Shown: positions 1 through 11,365 of the stretch, piece after piece
How the letters are laid out: the number at the start of each line of letters is the position of its first letter
How positions within the stretch are numbered: the stretch's first letter is position 1
Assembly (NCBI GenBank): GCA_964034945.1
Contig: OZ035962.1
Span: forward strand, 78,761,942 to 78,825,941
Origin: Chrysopilus asiliformis
Lineage: Eukaryota; Arthropoda; Insecta; Diptera; Rhagionidae
Direction of reading: 5' to 3'
Length of the DNA: 64,000 nt
The notes under the pieces: generated by a model
What the model saw: only the letters and a program-made list of their open reading frames with translations
The model's database searches: none
Told to the model about the DNA's origin: nothing
Made by a program: the position numbers and the translations under genes

Positions 1-125
1 AAATATGATTTTACATCAAAGTCCAGTCTGACCAATTCTTCCTCAAAGTCCAGTCTGACCAATTCTTCCTCCCTCTTCCACAGAAATGGATTTTTTTCAT
101 AAAAATTTTATCTGATTGGCCCCTG
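1..125 (+). mobile_element. 3' fragment of DINE-like family B
   Basis: The segment carries the tail of the family B repeat: a pyrimidine-rich stretch, then 'gattggcccctggcaactgcagc', which corresponds to the 3' signature of the fuller copies at 37.97 and 50.43 kb. A 26-bp unit (fragment 'cctcaaagtccagtctgacc') is duplicated in tandem at 15-66. The 5' part lies outside the window or is lost. Confidence 0.5.
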
Positions 126-2280
126 GCAACTGCAGCCTTTCTTAAGGTTAGAAAATATTTTAAGAACTATTTAAAAGGCGCTATATGAAATACTTGAAAA
201 CTTGTCGATCCCCGAAATGAATTGAAAGAATTGAAAAAAATCCGACAGCAAAAAAAAATCCTAAATAAAAGACGCTTAAAATCACACTGGAAATTCTTCA
301 GTTTTCAAAAAAATTCATATAACACCTCAAAGAAGATGTTCTATAAATCACCAATTGCAGAAAATTGTGAATGTTTTTATTTCATAATATGAAAAAATGA
401 TTAAATATAAAACCGATACATCATACAAAATAAAAATGATAAATCTTACAAAATAAGATGTGGTCTATAAATATTTAATAAGATTAAAAAATCACGATCG
501 CAGCGTGAGCGTTTGACACTCTATAGACTAGTTTCATAACCTCCCATTCTAATTAAAGAGCATAGTTCGGTAGACACCCTACTTTTCGTAACTAAATATC
601 GTTAATTACTCAGCCTTCGGTCTCTAACTATTAATTTGATACTGAAGGCGCTAACTAACAAAATATGTTCGCCTCACCTACACCGAAGCCATCAATCTAT
701 TAAAATAAAGAATTCGATCAAATGCAGCCGTGCCGCGCCGCAGACAACTTTTTCGATATGTATTTTGTATCTTTGGTTAGTTGTTTCTTCTCATACTCTT
801 ATGTAGATATTTCGATACTTTGGTTTCATTTAAGGTGAGTTCCAAAGGTAGTATATACGATGGAAACATCAGAATTTCATGACTCACTGTCCGATATAAA
901 ATGACGACTCCATTGTAAATCAATCAAACGATCAGAAATGAAGTGATGGCATTCGTCGAGATAGAAATCAAATCAATCTCAGAGTCAGCACAATTTAATA
1001 GCATCCCACACTTTTCGTGCCTTAATTAAATTTTCTGTGCCAGCACCGTAAGCTCCAATTCGCCCCACACCTTCCTACGAAGCCCGATTCACAATTCCAT
1101 CAGCCAAGAAGGAGCAGCCTATAAGCAATCGTCTAAACAAAATTCATAATCAAAGCCTAGAAGGCGAACAAGAAAAAAAAACTGTTAAAACATTTAAAAT
1201 TGAAAAAGATGAAAAGAGTCTAGATATTAATAATAAAATCAATTTTTCGAGGGCTAAGGAATAGGAAGAGATGGTGGTCAAAAGATCTTTCCTTTGGATA
1301 CTAGATGAGATTGCGGATGATCGCGCGCCTTCTTCATTTTTTCCCTATCGATCACAATACGAAATTTCGATATGATCTGACATTTGGCCAGCATGGACTG
1401 ATTGTGTTCCACTTACTAATTATAGCCCACGTTCCAAAAAGTGTTATGTAGACCATATCCATAAAGTCGGAAACAACAAAAAAACTAATAATAATAATGG
1501 AAAAAAAAACTCCTAAGAAAGAAATGATTTTATGCTCAGAAAAGAAGAATAAGCTGCCGACTATCAATGCTGGGATGCTGAGTTGTGTGACTTGCTGCTA
1601 GCATAAAAACATTTTTTTTTGCCTAAAATGATGCTCCTCCAAAAGCTATGTTTATGCTGACTAATCGCCCATTGTCGGTTAACAAATCCGTGTAGCGTAC
1701 TGTTGGTGCTGCTGACTGTCAAACTTACCTGATGCTCCTATTCATTTTTTTCTATGTACACCTCTCGGATATTTTGGATATTTCGGTGCCACAGCGGATC
1801 CGAAATATTATTCTTTCTTTTTGTTTCTGATGAATTGTACGCCCACAATACGCGGTTTTATTTAGGCTGATCTTCCAATCTTTTTTTTTTGTCGTGAAAG
1901 AGAGAATATTGTTCAAAAAACGGTCTATTATAGTTATAAATGGTTTCAACATGTCTATTGTCTTGAGAATTAATTGTGGAAATTTTCTACAACATTAAAA
2001 AAAACTGGTTAAAAAATTTCACTTACATCTATTTTTGCCACACGCAAATATTTTTGTCATTTATTACAGATTTTATATCATTTCGAACAAATGACAATGT
2101 TTTATTAGCATTCGTTTTTTTATACAGATTCTGAAATTACAAATGGTTGATTTAATGTTTCTCCTTAAATATACTACTTAAAGAAAACTATTGTACATCC
2201 ACACATTTAAGGTTGATGACACTGGGGTCTGCAGTAAACTAAACTTTTGCCCCGAATCATTCAATTTAGACTTGAAACCG
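126..2280. other. No supported feature
   Basis: AT-rich sequence. The frames at 1352-1567 and 1752-1952 (minus) are short, lack coherent splice borders and resemble no protein I know. I see no terminal inverted repeat, tandem array or RNA gene here. Confidence 0.5.
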
Positions 2281-2289
2281 AAAATTTTC

Positions 2290-3092
2290 ACCTGCGGCGC
2301 AGTTCTGTCATAAGTTTATGGCTCCACTGCGCCTTTTTTTAAAAAAAATCAAAAAAAAAATTTTTTTTAAAGATTTTTTTTAAAAAATGCACTGAAAAGA
2401 AAAAAATGCTTTTTTAAGAAATAAAATCGAGATAAAAGCATATAAAATAAAATAAATCTTTATCTCGCTTTTATTTCTGATACACAGCGCCCAAAAAGTT
2501 ATTATTTTCTTTTTAGTGTATTTTTTTAAAAAATAAAAGCTTTTTAGATTTTTTTTACCTCTTTTTGCATTTTATCCTTCGTACTTCCAAAAAACCGCTT
2601 GTCTTTCACCACGCTTGTTTATACTTTTTAGTCTTCGAATATATGTCCCTGCTTTTGAGATTTTCGTACGGACTTTTTGACTACAAAATCGGATTCAGCG
2701 ATCCCAAAAGCCTTCAAATGATATTTCTCAAAAAAAAAAAATTGATTTTTCACCAAAAAAAATTACATTATCTCTACAGGATCTTCCGTTATTTTTATCG
2801 ACTACTTAATGCCAGAATCGGAGTCAGTGATCCTAAAAACCCCAGATGATATTGTTCTCCGAAAAATTGAGAAAAAAGGTTGATCGCGTTATCCTTACAG
2901 AACCTTCGCCTATCCTTTCAAGGACGAAGCAGTGAAAATATTGTATTGTGATCGAACTGAAGTATGTGTGAAAAATTTCAAGTCAAGTGGGTCAAAATTT
3001 GATTGCCAGATTTGACCCTGACAGGCAGACAGACAGACAGACGAACAGGTGCGAAGGCAAGCTAAATAAAATTTTTAAAAATCGCCTGCGAT
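2290..3092 (+). mobile_element. Repeat family D copy with palindromic AT core
   Basis: Homologous in reverse orientation to 23309-24157. Shared blocks, in order: an A/T palindrome with a 'gtgtatcag' core (2390-2560), modules containing 'gttatccttacag' and 'gattcagcgaccccaaaa' (2690-2900), a block ending in a (CAGA)n run (3020-3050) and the edge 'cgaaggcaagctaaataaaa'. The 94-residue frame at 2565-2849 is only these modules read through. Class is uncertain: it shares the 'ggataacg' modules with Helitron family C2. Confidence 0.55.
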
Positions 3093-3235
3093 GAATTTTA
3101 TCAGAAATTTTTTGATTATCACATAATTTTCTCTATTAAAACTTTGTTTGCGGCACAAATTCTGTTGCATTCTAAAAAAAATACCATAAAAAGTAACAGA
3201 AAAAATAACTTCTCTTGGAAAAGAATGAAGACGTA

Positions 3236-3830
3236 CACTCTCGAAAAAATCCGGGGACGAATTAACTCCGCCTCAAACATATCTAAAATTAAGCACCTCG
3301 CAGTGTTATTCAGAAAAAATATAACACCGTAGCGCGGAGTTATTTTAACATTTTTATTTTACGGAGCTAAATATTCATTTTAACACCGTTTTGACCTCAA
3401 TTTTGAATTAGCGCCGAAAAGGAGTCAAAAATTCACTCCAACTCCTTTTGGGAGTTATTTTCATTGTAAAGGGTGTTCACGTTTAGAAGAGGCTTACCAA
3501 TTGGCTTCAACAGCCTATTGGGAAGGCAAATGGTTTACGATTCGAGAGGTCCCATGTTCGAGTCCCGGCAGAGACATGCAAGAAAAGTTGTTAACAGTCA
3601 CAAAATTAACTTTGAAAACACGAAAAAAAACTCAAAACATCTCAAATGCTTGCAAAAAAAAGAATTTGCGAGGTTTTCTTTGGGCCATCTAATAAGTTGG
3701 TTTAACACCTAAAAATTGTTAAAAATTAACACCCATAGGGAGTTGTTGTGAACTCCGATTTTCTCCGATAGGTGATGGACTCCCTCAAACTCCGTTTCAG
3801 TGCGTGATTGACTCCGTTTTTTCGACACTG
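3236..3830. mobile_element. TIR element with TA borders and a tRNA-like core
   Basis: The left end CACTCTCGAAAAAATCCGG and the reverse complement of the right end (CAGTGTCGAAAAAACGGAG) match with few differences. TA lies immediately outside on both sides (3234-3235, 3831-3832), the duplication made by Tc1/mariner-class transposases. Internal sequence is repetitive, built from 'aactcc'/'ggagt' motifs in both orientations. The frames at 3473-3712 are not credible genes. Assignment to Tc1/mariner rests on the TA and the TIR only. Confidence 0.45.
3503..3575 (+). repeat. tRNA-like sequence (SINE head or tRNA relic)
   Basis: An A-box-like string CAGCCTATTGGG at 3511-3522 is followed 33 bases later by a good B box TGTTCGAGTCC at 3555-3565. 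Both are in the order and roughly the spacing of the internal RNA polymerase III promoter of a tRNA. AGCC/GGC can form a D stem. A complete acceptor stem cannot be closed, so this is more likely a tRNA-derived SINE head or a decayed pseudogene than a working tRNA. Confidence 0.4.
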
Positions 3831-3988
3831 TAAGATAATTTTTCTGCGCGGACCAATTGGTGTGCTTCGTATTTCTCGGTTTATTTCGAGGTATTAAAAT
3901 TTCCCTCACTCCGCCCCTTCACATGTCATTTATACCGGATTCAACAAAAATATCGTCACCCTAGTCTGAGATAGTGTGGCGGTATTAA

Positions 3989-4195
3989 CACGTTGACTGC
4001 CAGACAAATTTTGCAAAAATGTAAGGGAGATGCCAATACATGTAGACGTATGTAGAATGTACTTATGTATGAATGTGTGTATGTATGCATGTAGATTGTA
4101 GACCCAGCTATCGAAAATGATAGCCTTGGCCGCTCATGAATCATAGTGCCAATTTTCACTGGCTATCAAAAATTATAGCCATGGCAGTCAATATG
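3989..4195. mobile_element. piggyBac-type MITE, 207 bp
   Basis: TTAA flanks both sides (3985-3988 and 4196-4199). The termini CACGTTGACTGCCA and its partner CATATTGACTGCCA form a 14-bp imperfect TIR. TTAA duplication plus a C-initial TIR is the hallmark of the piggyBac superfamily. Internally, 'agctatcgaaaatgatagcc' and 'ggctatcaaaaattatagcc' are related hairpin-forming copies. It has no coding capacity. Confidence 0.75.
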
Positions 4196-4199
4196 TTAA

Positions 4200-6286
4200 A
4201 CACCAAACAAAAAATCAGTAAAAAGTTTGGCGTAGGGATAAAGGGCTCGGAAAAGGCGATTTAGTGTGATGTACAATATTTTCTGGATATTTTCTGGACA
4301 TTCTGTAAAAACCACAAACATAAATTATTAGAAAAACATTTTCCACAACAAGTTTTTTTCAGTTTTTATTATCATGGATTTTCCCATGGAAATTTTATAA
4401 AGAAAATTGAAAAGTTTAAATTAAAAAAAAGCCTTTTTGATTCAAATTAATTTTTCTTGATTTTTTTTTACATTATCAAGTAATTTTGTTTGAATTCCAG
4501 AAATTCTTTTCAAAAGAAATGTTTTACTAATCAAAATTTCATTGAAAATATGTCTTTTGATAAAAAGCATTTTATTTAGATAATTTATATGTGACAAAAC
4601 ATTTAAACTAAGAAAATGATATTTAATTTGCATTTTAGTCACAGTTAAATTATATTAACCAGTTTTGTTGATCATATTTTGAATATTTATAACAAAATTT
4701 TCTTGCTCCGGTACATATTTATTTCCATATCAGTTGATTTGTCAAAAAGAGGGCGAAAAAGAAAATATCTTTGAATGGCATACGAATAATTGACCAATTT
4801 TGTGACCACAAGCAATAATCGCTTAACTCGATTCTCACAGGAAGCTAAAATATTCGTCTTGCAGTTCAAATACAGTTTAAAGTGGAGATTTTACTAAAGT
4901 CGACTTAAGCGGTTATTTCTTGTGGATACAGAATTCACTTTTTTTTTTGAAAACTCAAACAATCTTTAAATTATTCGTACTGGAAAAAAATGCGCATACA
5001 TATTTCCATATTAAAATGTTGCATCACAAATCAACACCTGACGAACATTCAATCAGTTAAGTGATGACTTTTTAGGTTTATGTGATTAATGCAGGGATTT
5101 AAACCATAGTGGCTCACTTCTGTGTAAATAAAACACTTGTTTTCATATTTGCTCAATTGTTGGAATCATTTCATATTTACTTGGCGGCACAGAGGTGACT
5201 ACTAAAGAAATCCACATAAGAATAAATTTTGTCGACTACAAACCCATATTTTGAGAAATGGAAAACAAAAACGAAAAATATTAGTTAAGATGATGATATG
5301 AGTGGTCGACAGATAAGAGCAAAGTTCGAAAATGGTAAAAGCAAACTAATTTTCCAAATCAAATAGATAGAGGCTAATGTCTGGACAGATGCCATATACG
5401 TATATTTGGATTGATATGTGAAACCATTTTAGTGTCACACATATATGAGATCCATATTCAAAATTCGATTTAAACTAAGCATCATCGGTCGTTCGGTCAA
5501 GAGCATTTTATTTGATTTCAATTAACGACGGCAAATATAAAGTATTTTTGATGACGGATTTTTCCGTCTTGGGAAAAAAAGATGGCAACTCGTTCAGAAA
5601 TCAAAGAAATTGAAATCCATATTTTCGTTATAATTTACGGGCGAAAGCAATAAATGGAGGCAAATTATTATCATAGACGTAAATCGAAATGAACCAAATG
5701 ACTCTTGATTGTTTTCCTTCCAACTTGTCGGACGTAAAGTGGAATAAATATTTAGATTTCAGATTTTTATTGATGCAAATATTTTTACGTGATGTGATTC
5801 GTAAACAGATATTTGTCGGATTTGGCGAAATCGAAAATGAGAAAATCTAATGAAGTATCCTTGAACTTGAATATATTACGTGTTTCAAGTGGTGGATATA
5901 TTTTCTAGATATCAAAGATTTGCAGGATTTTGAATCTTATATGAATGTCCGAAGTTTCTATGGGCTTGTAAGATTCTGCAAATCCTCCATTTACATTTGT
6001 AATACTTCTTTTGTTATAAAACAAAAAAATAAAAAACAGTCTTATAACCCCACGATTTGAATCAGAAACTCACCCAATTTGATGTACCTGAACCATTTTT
6101 TCTATTTTTTAGAAATAGCAGGACATCCGGTTTCTTGTTTTATCATCAAAACCTACTGTTTTAGATTTCCCTACAAGCAGCACGGCAAAACCTACCCTGC
6201 ATAACAATTTTAGGCATTTAAAATCCCCCTAATTTTAGGCCTTTAAAATCCCCGTCGCCACACTCTTCCGCGATTTTGAATTACCT
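4200..6286. other. No supported feature
   Basis: AT-rich sequence with only short frames (4442-4642, 4687-4869 minus) that lack splice logic or recognisable composition. I see no repeat of note. Confidence 0.5.
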
Positions 6287-6290
6287 TTAA

Positions 6291-6916
6291 CCCTAGACCC
6301 GTGTACTGGACACTGAGTGCACAGAACGATTTTTGAATCGAAATTAAACATATTTTTAATAAATAATATGATGAAATGCAACATATTTCTGAAAGATACT
6401 GTATGTTAGACTACAAAAAAATACAGATGTCCAAAATTGCATATCTCCGGGGGGTGTTGAGGCAGCTGTAAAAAAAATGTGTGATATCGTGTACTTGGGC
6501 ACTCAGTGCCCACTCAGTACCTACATTTTGTATAAAAATTCTTTTTATTTTGACTACAGCTTTGGGTTTTTTTATTTTTTTTTTATTTTGAAAATTCTTT
6601 TTATTTTGACTACAGCTTTTATGATTTTTCTTGTATGCAGAAGCTGTTGCGTGTATTTTGCATTGTCTTTCGTGGAGTACATGATTTGCTGGAGATGTCG
6701 AGTAGCAGTATCGCGAGGTTACAAGGTGGTCTATATTCTCAGTCGATTTTTGCAAATTATATTTTCCCATTGTATTTCTTACTTGTTTAACGAAAAAACC
6801 ACATTTTTATGATTTTTTAACAAACCAGCCATACATTTTCTATTAGAATTCATCCGGGCACGAGTGCCCAAGTACACGATATATGGAAGTTTTATAGTAT
6901 GTACACGGGTCTAGGG
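6291..6916. mobile_element. piggyBac-type MITE, 626 bp
   Basis: It starts CCCTAGACCCGTGTAC and ends GTACACGGGTCTAGGG, a perfect 16-bp TIR flanked by TTAA at 6287-6290 and 6917-6920. A subterminal inverted repeat lies at 6487-6512 versus 6855-6880 (cores 'cgtgtacttgggcac' and 'gtgcccaagtacacg'), and a direct repeat of 'attctttttattttgactacagctt' lies near 6537 and 6594. Two overlapping frames on opposite strands (6411-6770, 6477-6812) are low-complexity read-through, not transposase. It would depend on a piggyBac transposase encoded elsewhere. Confidence 0.85.
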
Positions 6917-6920
6917 TTAA

Positions 6921-7273
6921 TACCGTCTTGACACTACCCCCTCCCTCTAAAACTGTGACTTATTTTATACCGAGAATTTAACTAAGAAATTACTTTTCTA
7001 AGGATGAAACCCCGATTCCGAATCCCTTCAGCGGTTTAAGAGATAACAGGAGAAGGGGTAAAGAGGAAGGGGAATTTAGAAAAACAACATAGTCACTGTA
7101 AAGCTAATACTGAAGTTTCACTTAGGTTTTCAGTAAATTTGTCACAAAAAAGTCGCTTTTCTTTAAAATATTAATCTAATACGCTTAATAAAAGGTATTT
7201 CATAAATGCATCTTTGCAATCGTTTGACTAAAATTCTATTACCCGAAGCTTTCACATTCTTAAATTTTTTTAG
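6921..7273. other. No supported feature
   Basis: AT-rich spacer leading to a T-rich acceptor tract (taaatttttttag, 7261-7273). Confidence 0.4.
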
Positions 7274-7417
7274 CGGCAATTGCATTCCCATAAAATATCA
7301 AAAGATGGTCTGATGCCATCCTCATTTCAAGTCTGGTCTACATTCCGTGCCACAATCTTCGATGAAAAATTGGCTTGTTACCATCGATCACCTTTAGCAA
7401 AACACCTCATCCACAGG
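7274..7417 (+). CDS. Candidate internal exon, unrecognised protein
   Basis: A polypyrimidine tract ends in AG at 7272-7273 and a strong donor GTAAGA begins at 7418. The 144 bases between them are open in one frame only (48 codons, phase 0 at both ends); the other two frames are closed. The peptide begins RQLHSHKISKDGLMPSSFQV and contains one cysteine. I do not recognise it. A further open stretch on the same strand (7488-7694, 68 codons, several cysteines, ending before TGA) could be a downstream exon, but no convincing acceptor joins them. The evidence is splice-site and frame logic only; it could be a chance open segment. Confidence 0.35.
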
Positions 7418-7699
7418 GTAAGAAGACGCTTTAACTCGGTTAACAAGAATCACTGCAATTGCGTTTAATGTTTTTTACTTCTGTTCGATGTTCACACCCA
7501 TTTCTTTGGACTATTTTCATTGTGGGCTATATGTCCGGCCGTGTCTTTCGATTTATTCCCTGTGGACAAGAAATACAGACCTTTTGCTAGAACTCAGTGC
7601 CATATCCTCCGAATCGGCCCAATGTCAACGGAATAAATCCAATCGATATGCTGGAAGTATGCTGAGACCTTTATGCTATACGCTAGTTAGTTGAATGTT

Positions 7700-8963
7700 T
7701 CCTTTTTCCGAACATAACATCAGAAAGTGGAAAATTATTTACAAATATTGGCCGGAGTTCACAGATAATTAAACTACAGACGGTTGTAGGAGTTGGTGGA
7801 AAATTCTGAGACGATTTCCGTAACTGTTCATGATTGCTAGCTAGTTAACCTGAAAGTTGTGGGTGTATCTAGACTGTGGGAATAATATCTTTTCCTAGCA
7901 ATGATCACGATGATGATGACCAGGTTAGAAGATTTTCAACTCTAAACTTAGTTATAGCTTCAAATGTCAATTGCTAAGTTCTATCATTGCAAACATTAAA
8001 AACTTTAAAGGTTTTGTTAGCAACGATCTCATTAATACATCATCAAAGAACGCTTTCCTGCCCATAATGTACAAGTGACACAAAAAAAAATTAAAGATCT
8101 GTGCTGCGTTACGTTTTTGTAAATTGCTTCTTAAGAGTCGTGAGAACAGGCATACAACATACTGTAACACCTACGCATTGCTTTGGGTAGGTGTCAACTA
8201 ACAGAGTTACTGCTACAAGAAATTCTATCCGTAACGAAATTGCTATACAGCGGCGATCGACACCATCATCCAGCAATGGTTTCTTATATTATGCCTGTAC
8301 AAAAACTACACGTTACCAACGGATTCAGGTGAGTTGAACAAATTTCATATATACTCGTTGCATATAGGATTCCAGCAGGCAATCAGACAAGCATATACAG
8401 ACATACTTTGTACAGGTCCACATATTTTAAGTAACAAAGTTGGATGGACACCGATTACACACCGAGACTAGTGTAACAAGGAAAGAAGAAGAAAAAACTG
8501 AGGAAAAATTTAACAGAAGTGATTTTGCTAAATGGCAATTGGCAGGCAGACAGCGATCTTGAATTTTACTTCCAGTGTCAATGAGATGTTCAACCTTAGA
8601 TTAACAAGGCGCAAATGACTTAACAAAACGTCTACTTATCCGCAGCCAAAGTTCAATGCAAATCATGTTAACAGTTTTTTTTTCCATCATCATCTATGTG
8701 TACGTCTGCAACATAACTTTGATGGAATATGCTACAAAATGTTTAAACTTAAAATTGACCATACTTACATATGCCGAAGGTTCTACATCTAATTGGTATT
8801 TGTATTTTGTTGAAAATAAACTTGCTTGAAATTTTGATTTCATAAACAACTTATAGGACCAACGCAGTGCGTAAATTGCCATCCTTATAAAACACAAACC
8901 ATTAACTAGGTTGATTTCCCCTTTTCCCTTTTTCTGTTCAATTAATCCAGTTTTTTTTCTTTA
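7700..8963. other. No supported feature
   Basis: AT-rich sequence with frames at 7967-8170 and 8694-8897 (minus) that I cannot support. No inverted or tandem repeat was noticed. Confidence 0.45.
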
Positions 8964-8978
8964 ATTCTATTCACAAAT

Positions 8979-9400
8979 ATCTGTACCCCAGAGGTAAACT
9001 GTCGTAACTGACAAAACCGCGATTTTGGGGTTATTGTTGAAACTACATTGTGGGGACGTATATTTTTAATTGGCAAAGTATCGTATCTATACAGTAATGA
9101 TTATAATGTCTAATTTGACTATATGGTGAAGCAAACTCGTTACAGTTAAAGGTTGTAACTGCTCCGGATGAAGCAAAATGGTTAGAGATAAAAGGTTGTA
9201 ACTGCTCCCCCACTCATTACAAATTTATATATCAACTAATATTTTGTTTAAACAATGTCCTAAAATAAAATAAACTACAAAAGTTTCAAATAATTACCGA
9301 AAATCATACACATAAAAAGTTTGCAATTCCGAACTAAAAATGGCTCTCCTGTAAAATTTGCAAAATGTCAGTTACGACAGTTTACCTTTGGGGTACAGAT
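8979..9400. mobile_element. TIR element between 17-bp direct repeats
   Basis: The left end ATCTGTACCCCAGAGG continues through AAACTGTCGTAACTGACA, and the right end is its reverse complement with one or two changes (about 35-bp TIR). The 17-mer ATTCTATTCACAAATAT occurs at 8964-8980 and again at 9413-9429, like a long target duplication. Inside, 'aaaggttgtaactgctcc' is directly repeated near 9149 and 9193. There is no coding frame. The class is unknown: the duplication is too long for most cut-and-paste families. Confidence 0.6.
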
Positions 9401-9484
9401 ATATTGAAAACTATTCTATTCACAAATATATTGACAACAGATATTAAATCCACCACCCCCTGCAATCTCTCGCAGAGCTTGAAT

Positions 9485-9489
9485 CCTCA

Positions 9490-9520
<31 letters not shown>

Positions 9521-9544
9521 ACTCTCTTTCTCTCTCTCTCTCTT

Positions 9545-9594
<50 letters not shown>

Positions 9595-9650
9595 CGTTAC
9601 AACCGGTTTCCGGTCGCAGCCTGCCGCCCAGTAAGGGCTGTTAAGGGATA
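9485..9650 (+). mobile_element. Short SINE-like unit with (CT)n head
   Basis: A (CT)n tract (about 9488-9594) runs straight into GGCGTTACAACCGGTTTCCG and then 'gtcgcagcctgccgcc'. The same junction occurs at 60327-60490 ('ctctcggcactacaaccggttttcggtc...cctgccgc'). Two copies with the same microsatellite-to-core transition suggest one dispersed short element. The 89-residue frame over it is an artefact of the CT repeat. Confidence 0.5.
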
Positions 9651-10002
9651 AAGGGTGGGAGTGATAAGAATTTGGTGAAAAACCAGAGGAAAAAAAATTC
9701 TTTGAGGAACATAACTAATAGTAAAAATTGCGCTAGAAATCCTTTTAGCAGTGGAAAGGTGGGAAGGAAATTCGTTTAAATCATAGTTAAAATTCTATCA
9801 ATAAAATTATGCAGGGATTAAGAGATGGCACTAGAGATGTTTAACAGAGACTGTAAGAAGTATAGTTTTAAGGGGCAGAAGCTCGCCCCGAAGATTCTTC
9901 AATGCGAAAATTCGATACTTGAGTTTAAAACAGACGCCATTTTGTTTGTAATTGGTTTTTTAAAATTTTGGACGGTTGAGCACTACTATGTAATACTAAA
10001 GT

Positions 10003-10090
10003 GACCATACGTCCCGAGGGAACAGTCCCTGAACATTGCCGGAACGATTTAGAATCGTTGTCCCAGCATCCTGGAAACTAAACTTTTGTC
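10003..10090 (+). mobile_element. Possible relic of a hAT terminus
   Basis: 'aaagtgaccatacgtcccg' resembles the 'CAGGGTGACCAnACGTCC' termini I recall for some hAT elements. No matching second end or target duplication was found, so this is a weak, memory-based call. Confidence 0.25.
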
Positions 10091-10189
10091 ACGGAATTAT
10101 GCTTTCTAGAGTTCTAATTTCTTGATCACTAAAAAATAGACCTCGAAACCCAAAAATTCTCAAAAATTACTGCCATTAGCGCATTTTTC

Positions 10190-10300
10190 TTTAAAAAAAA
10201 TCGCCTGCGGCGCATTTCATAATATAATTTTCAATAGTGGGATGTCTGTTTTTAAAAGCTTTATCCGCGGCGGAATTTTTGTTGTATTTTGAGCACATAA
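10190..10300 (+). repeat. Dispersed CCTGCGGCGC motif, two units
   Basis: 'aaaatcgcctgcggcgcattt' (10197-10217) and a variant 'atccgcggcggaattttt' (10263-10280). Related units lie near 2291, 3083, 12611, 13346, 13491 and 37903, all embedded in A/T-rich flanks. Confidence 0.45.
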
Positions 10301-10579
10301 AACATCTATGATACTTTTTTATATTTATAATTTGGAACAAAAAACAAATCCTTTTCCCTATCATCGGGCTATCATACTTCATCAAGAAAAACTCCTTTGA
10401 TTGATCTTAGATGAATGACTATCGATCACCGCAAATCACCTCCAATAAAAAGTCCTTTCGTGCGTTTAAAAAACAGGCCCTAATATTTAATTTTCTCACA
10501 TCAAAAAAATATGGAAAATAGTTAAACATGTAGTTAATAAAATGCAAAGAGATCCAAAACAAAATAGTTTTATTTAAAC

Positions 10580-11365
10580 AGTAGGGCTGACCGGGCCTAG
10601 TTGGCTATAGGGGTAAGTAGATTCATTGCGGTTAAGTCAACCACGGTTGAAAACAAACCTGCGTGAATTGGACTGTTTACTCAGTCGACTGACAGCTATC
10701 AGTGAACCAATGTCGTTAGACCACAGTGCTCTTGGACCGAACTGTGAGGGGAAAAAACGAAATTTCAAGCGTGTGAGTAATTTTTTTTCTTGTTAATTAA
10801 ATTGTTTTGTAGCTTACACTTTCATTGTATTGAACTCGTCAGTGATTTCAAGTGAAAATTTATGTATGAGTTAACAAGTTAGTGAAGCATTTTCTGACCC
10901 ATACTTTTTCATTTTTTTTCACGAGTGTGTTAAAAATAAAATGGCGGCTTGGGGCTAGTTGACTCACAGTATACTGGGGTTAAATGACTCGATATGAATT
11001 ACCTATATTTTTTTGTTAATTAATTTTATTTTTTTAAATTAGATGAAATTTACACCCCGATTGCGAGTGTCGTGTCGTTTTCGACAAGAGTCGTTTTACG
11101 TGTTGTTGTTGGTAGAAAAACACTAACAACAACACGTAAAACGACTCTTGTCGAAAACGACACGACACTCGCAATCGGGTTGTTAATTTATATTAATCTG
11201 AAATGTTATTAACTTTTTAAAGAATAAATTTTTTCAGAATTATTATAGTTTTTTAATATGTTCCAACACATTTTCCTCATAAAAAGTATAGAGTCAAATA
11301 ACCCCGTTCACAGAGTCAACAAGCCCCAGACACGGGGTGAGTCGGCTCATCGAACAACTTTTTTT
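10580..11365. repeat. Array of about 38-bp modules, the third inverted
   Basis: The module 'gggctagttgactcac...actggggttaaatgactc' occurs at 10952-10991, a diverged direct copy at 10594-10630 ('gggcctagttggctataggggtaagtagattc'), and an inverted copy at 11290-11326 ('gagtcaaataaccccgttcacagagtcaacaagcccc'). The two closer copies bracket the 11056-11179 hairpin, so the whole may be one TIR element. No transposase frame is present. Confidence 0.5.
11056..11179. repeat. Near-perfect hairpin, 58-bp arms, 8-base loop
   Basis: The left arm 11056-11113 (starting CCCGATTGCGAGTGTCGTGT) is the reverse complement of 11122-11179 with a single visible mismatch; the loop is 'agaaaaac'. The arms contain an internal 'cgttttcgacaagagtcgtttt' imperfect palindrome. 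Such a long arm with so little decay means recent origin or active maintenance. Confidence 0.85.

Noticed and set aside
2565..2849. 94-residue plus-strand frame
   Set aside because: Lies over family D modules that recur at 23.5-23.9 kb in another frame and strand.
6411..6812. Overlapping 119- and 111-residue frames on opposite strands
   Set aside because: Located inside a piggyBac MITE, low complexity, no transposase motif.
9365..9634. 89-residue serine/leucine frame
   Set aside because: CT-repeat read-through.
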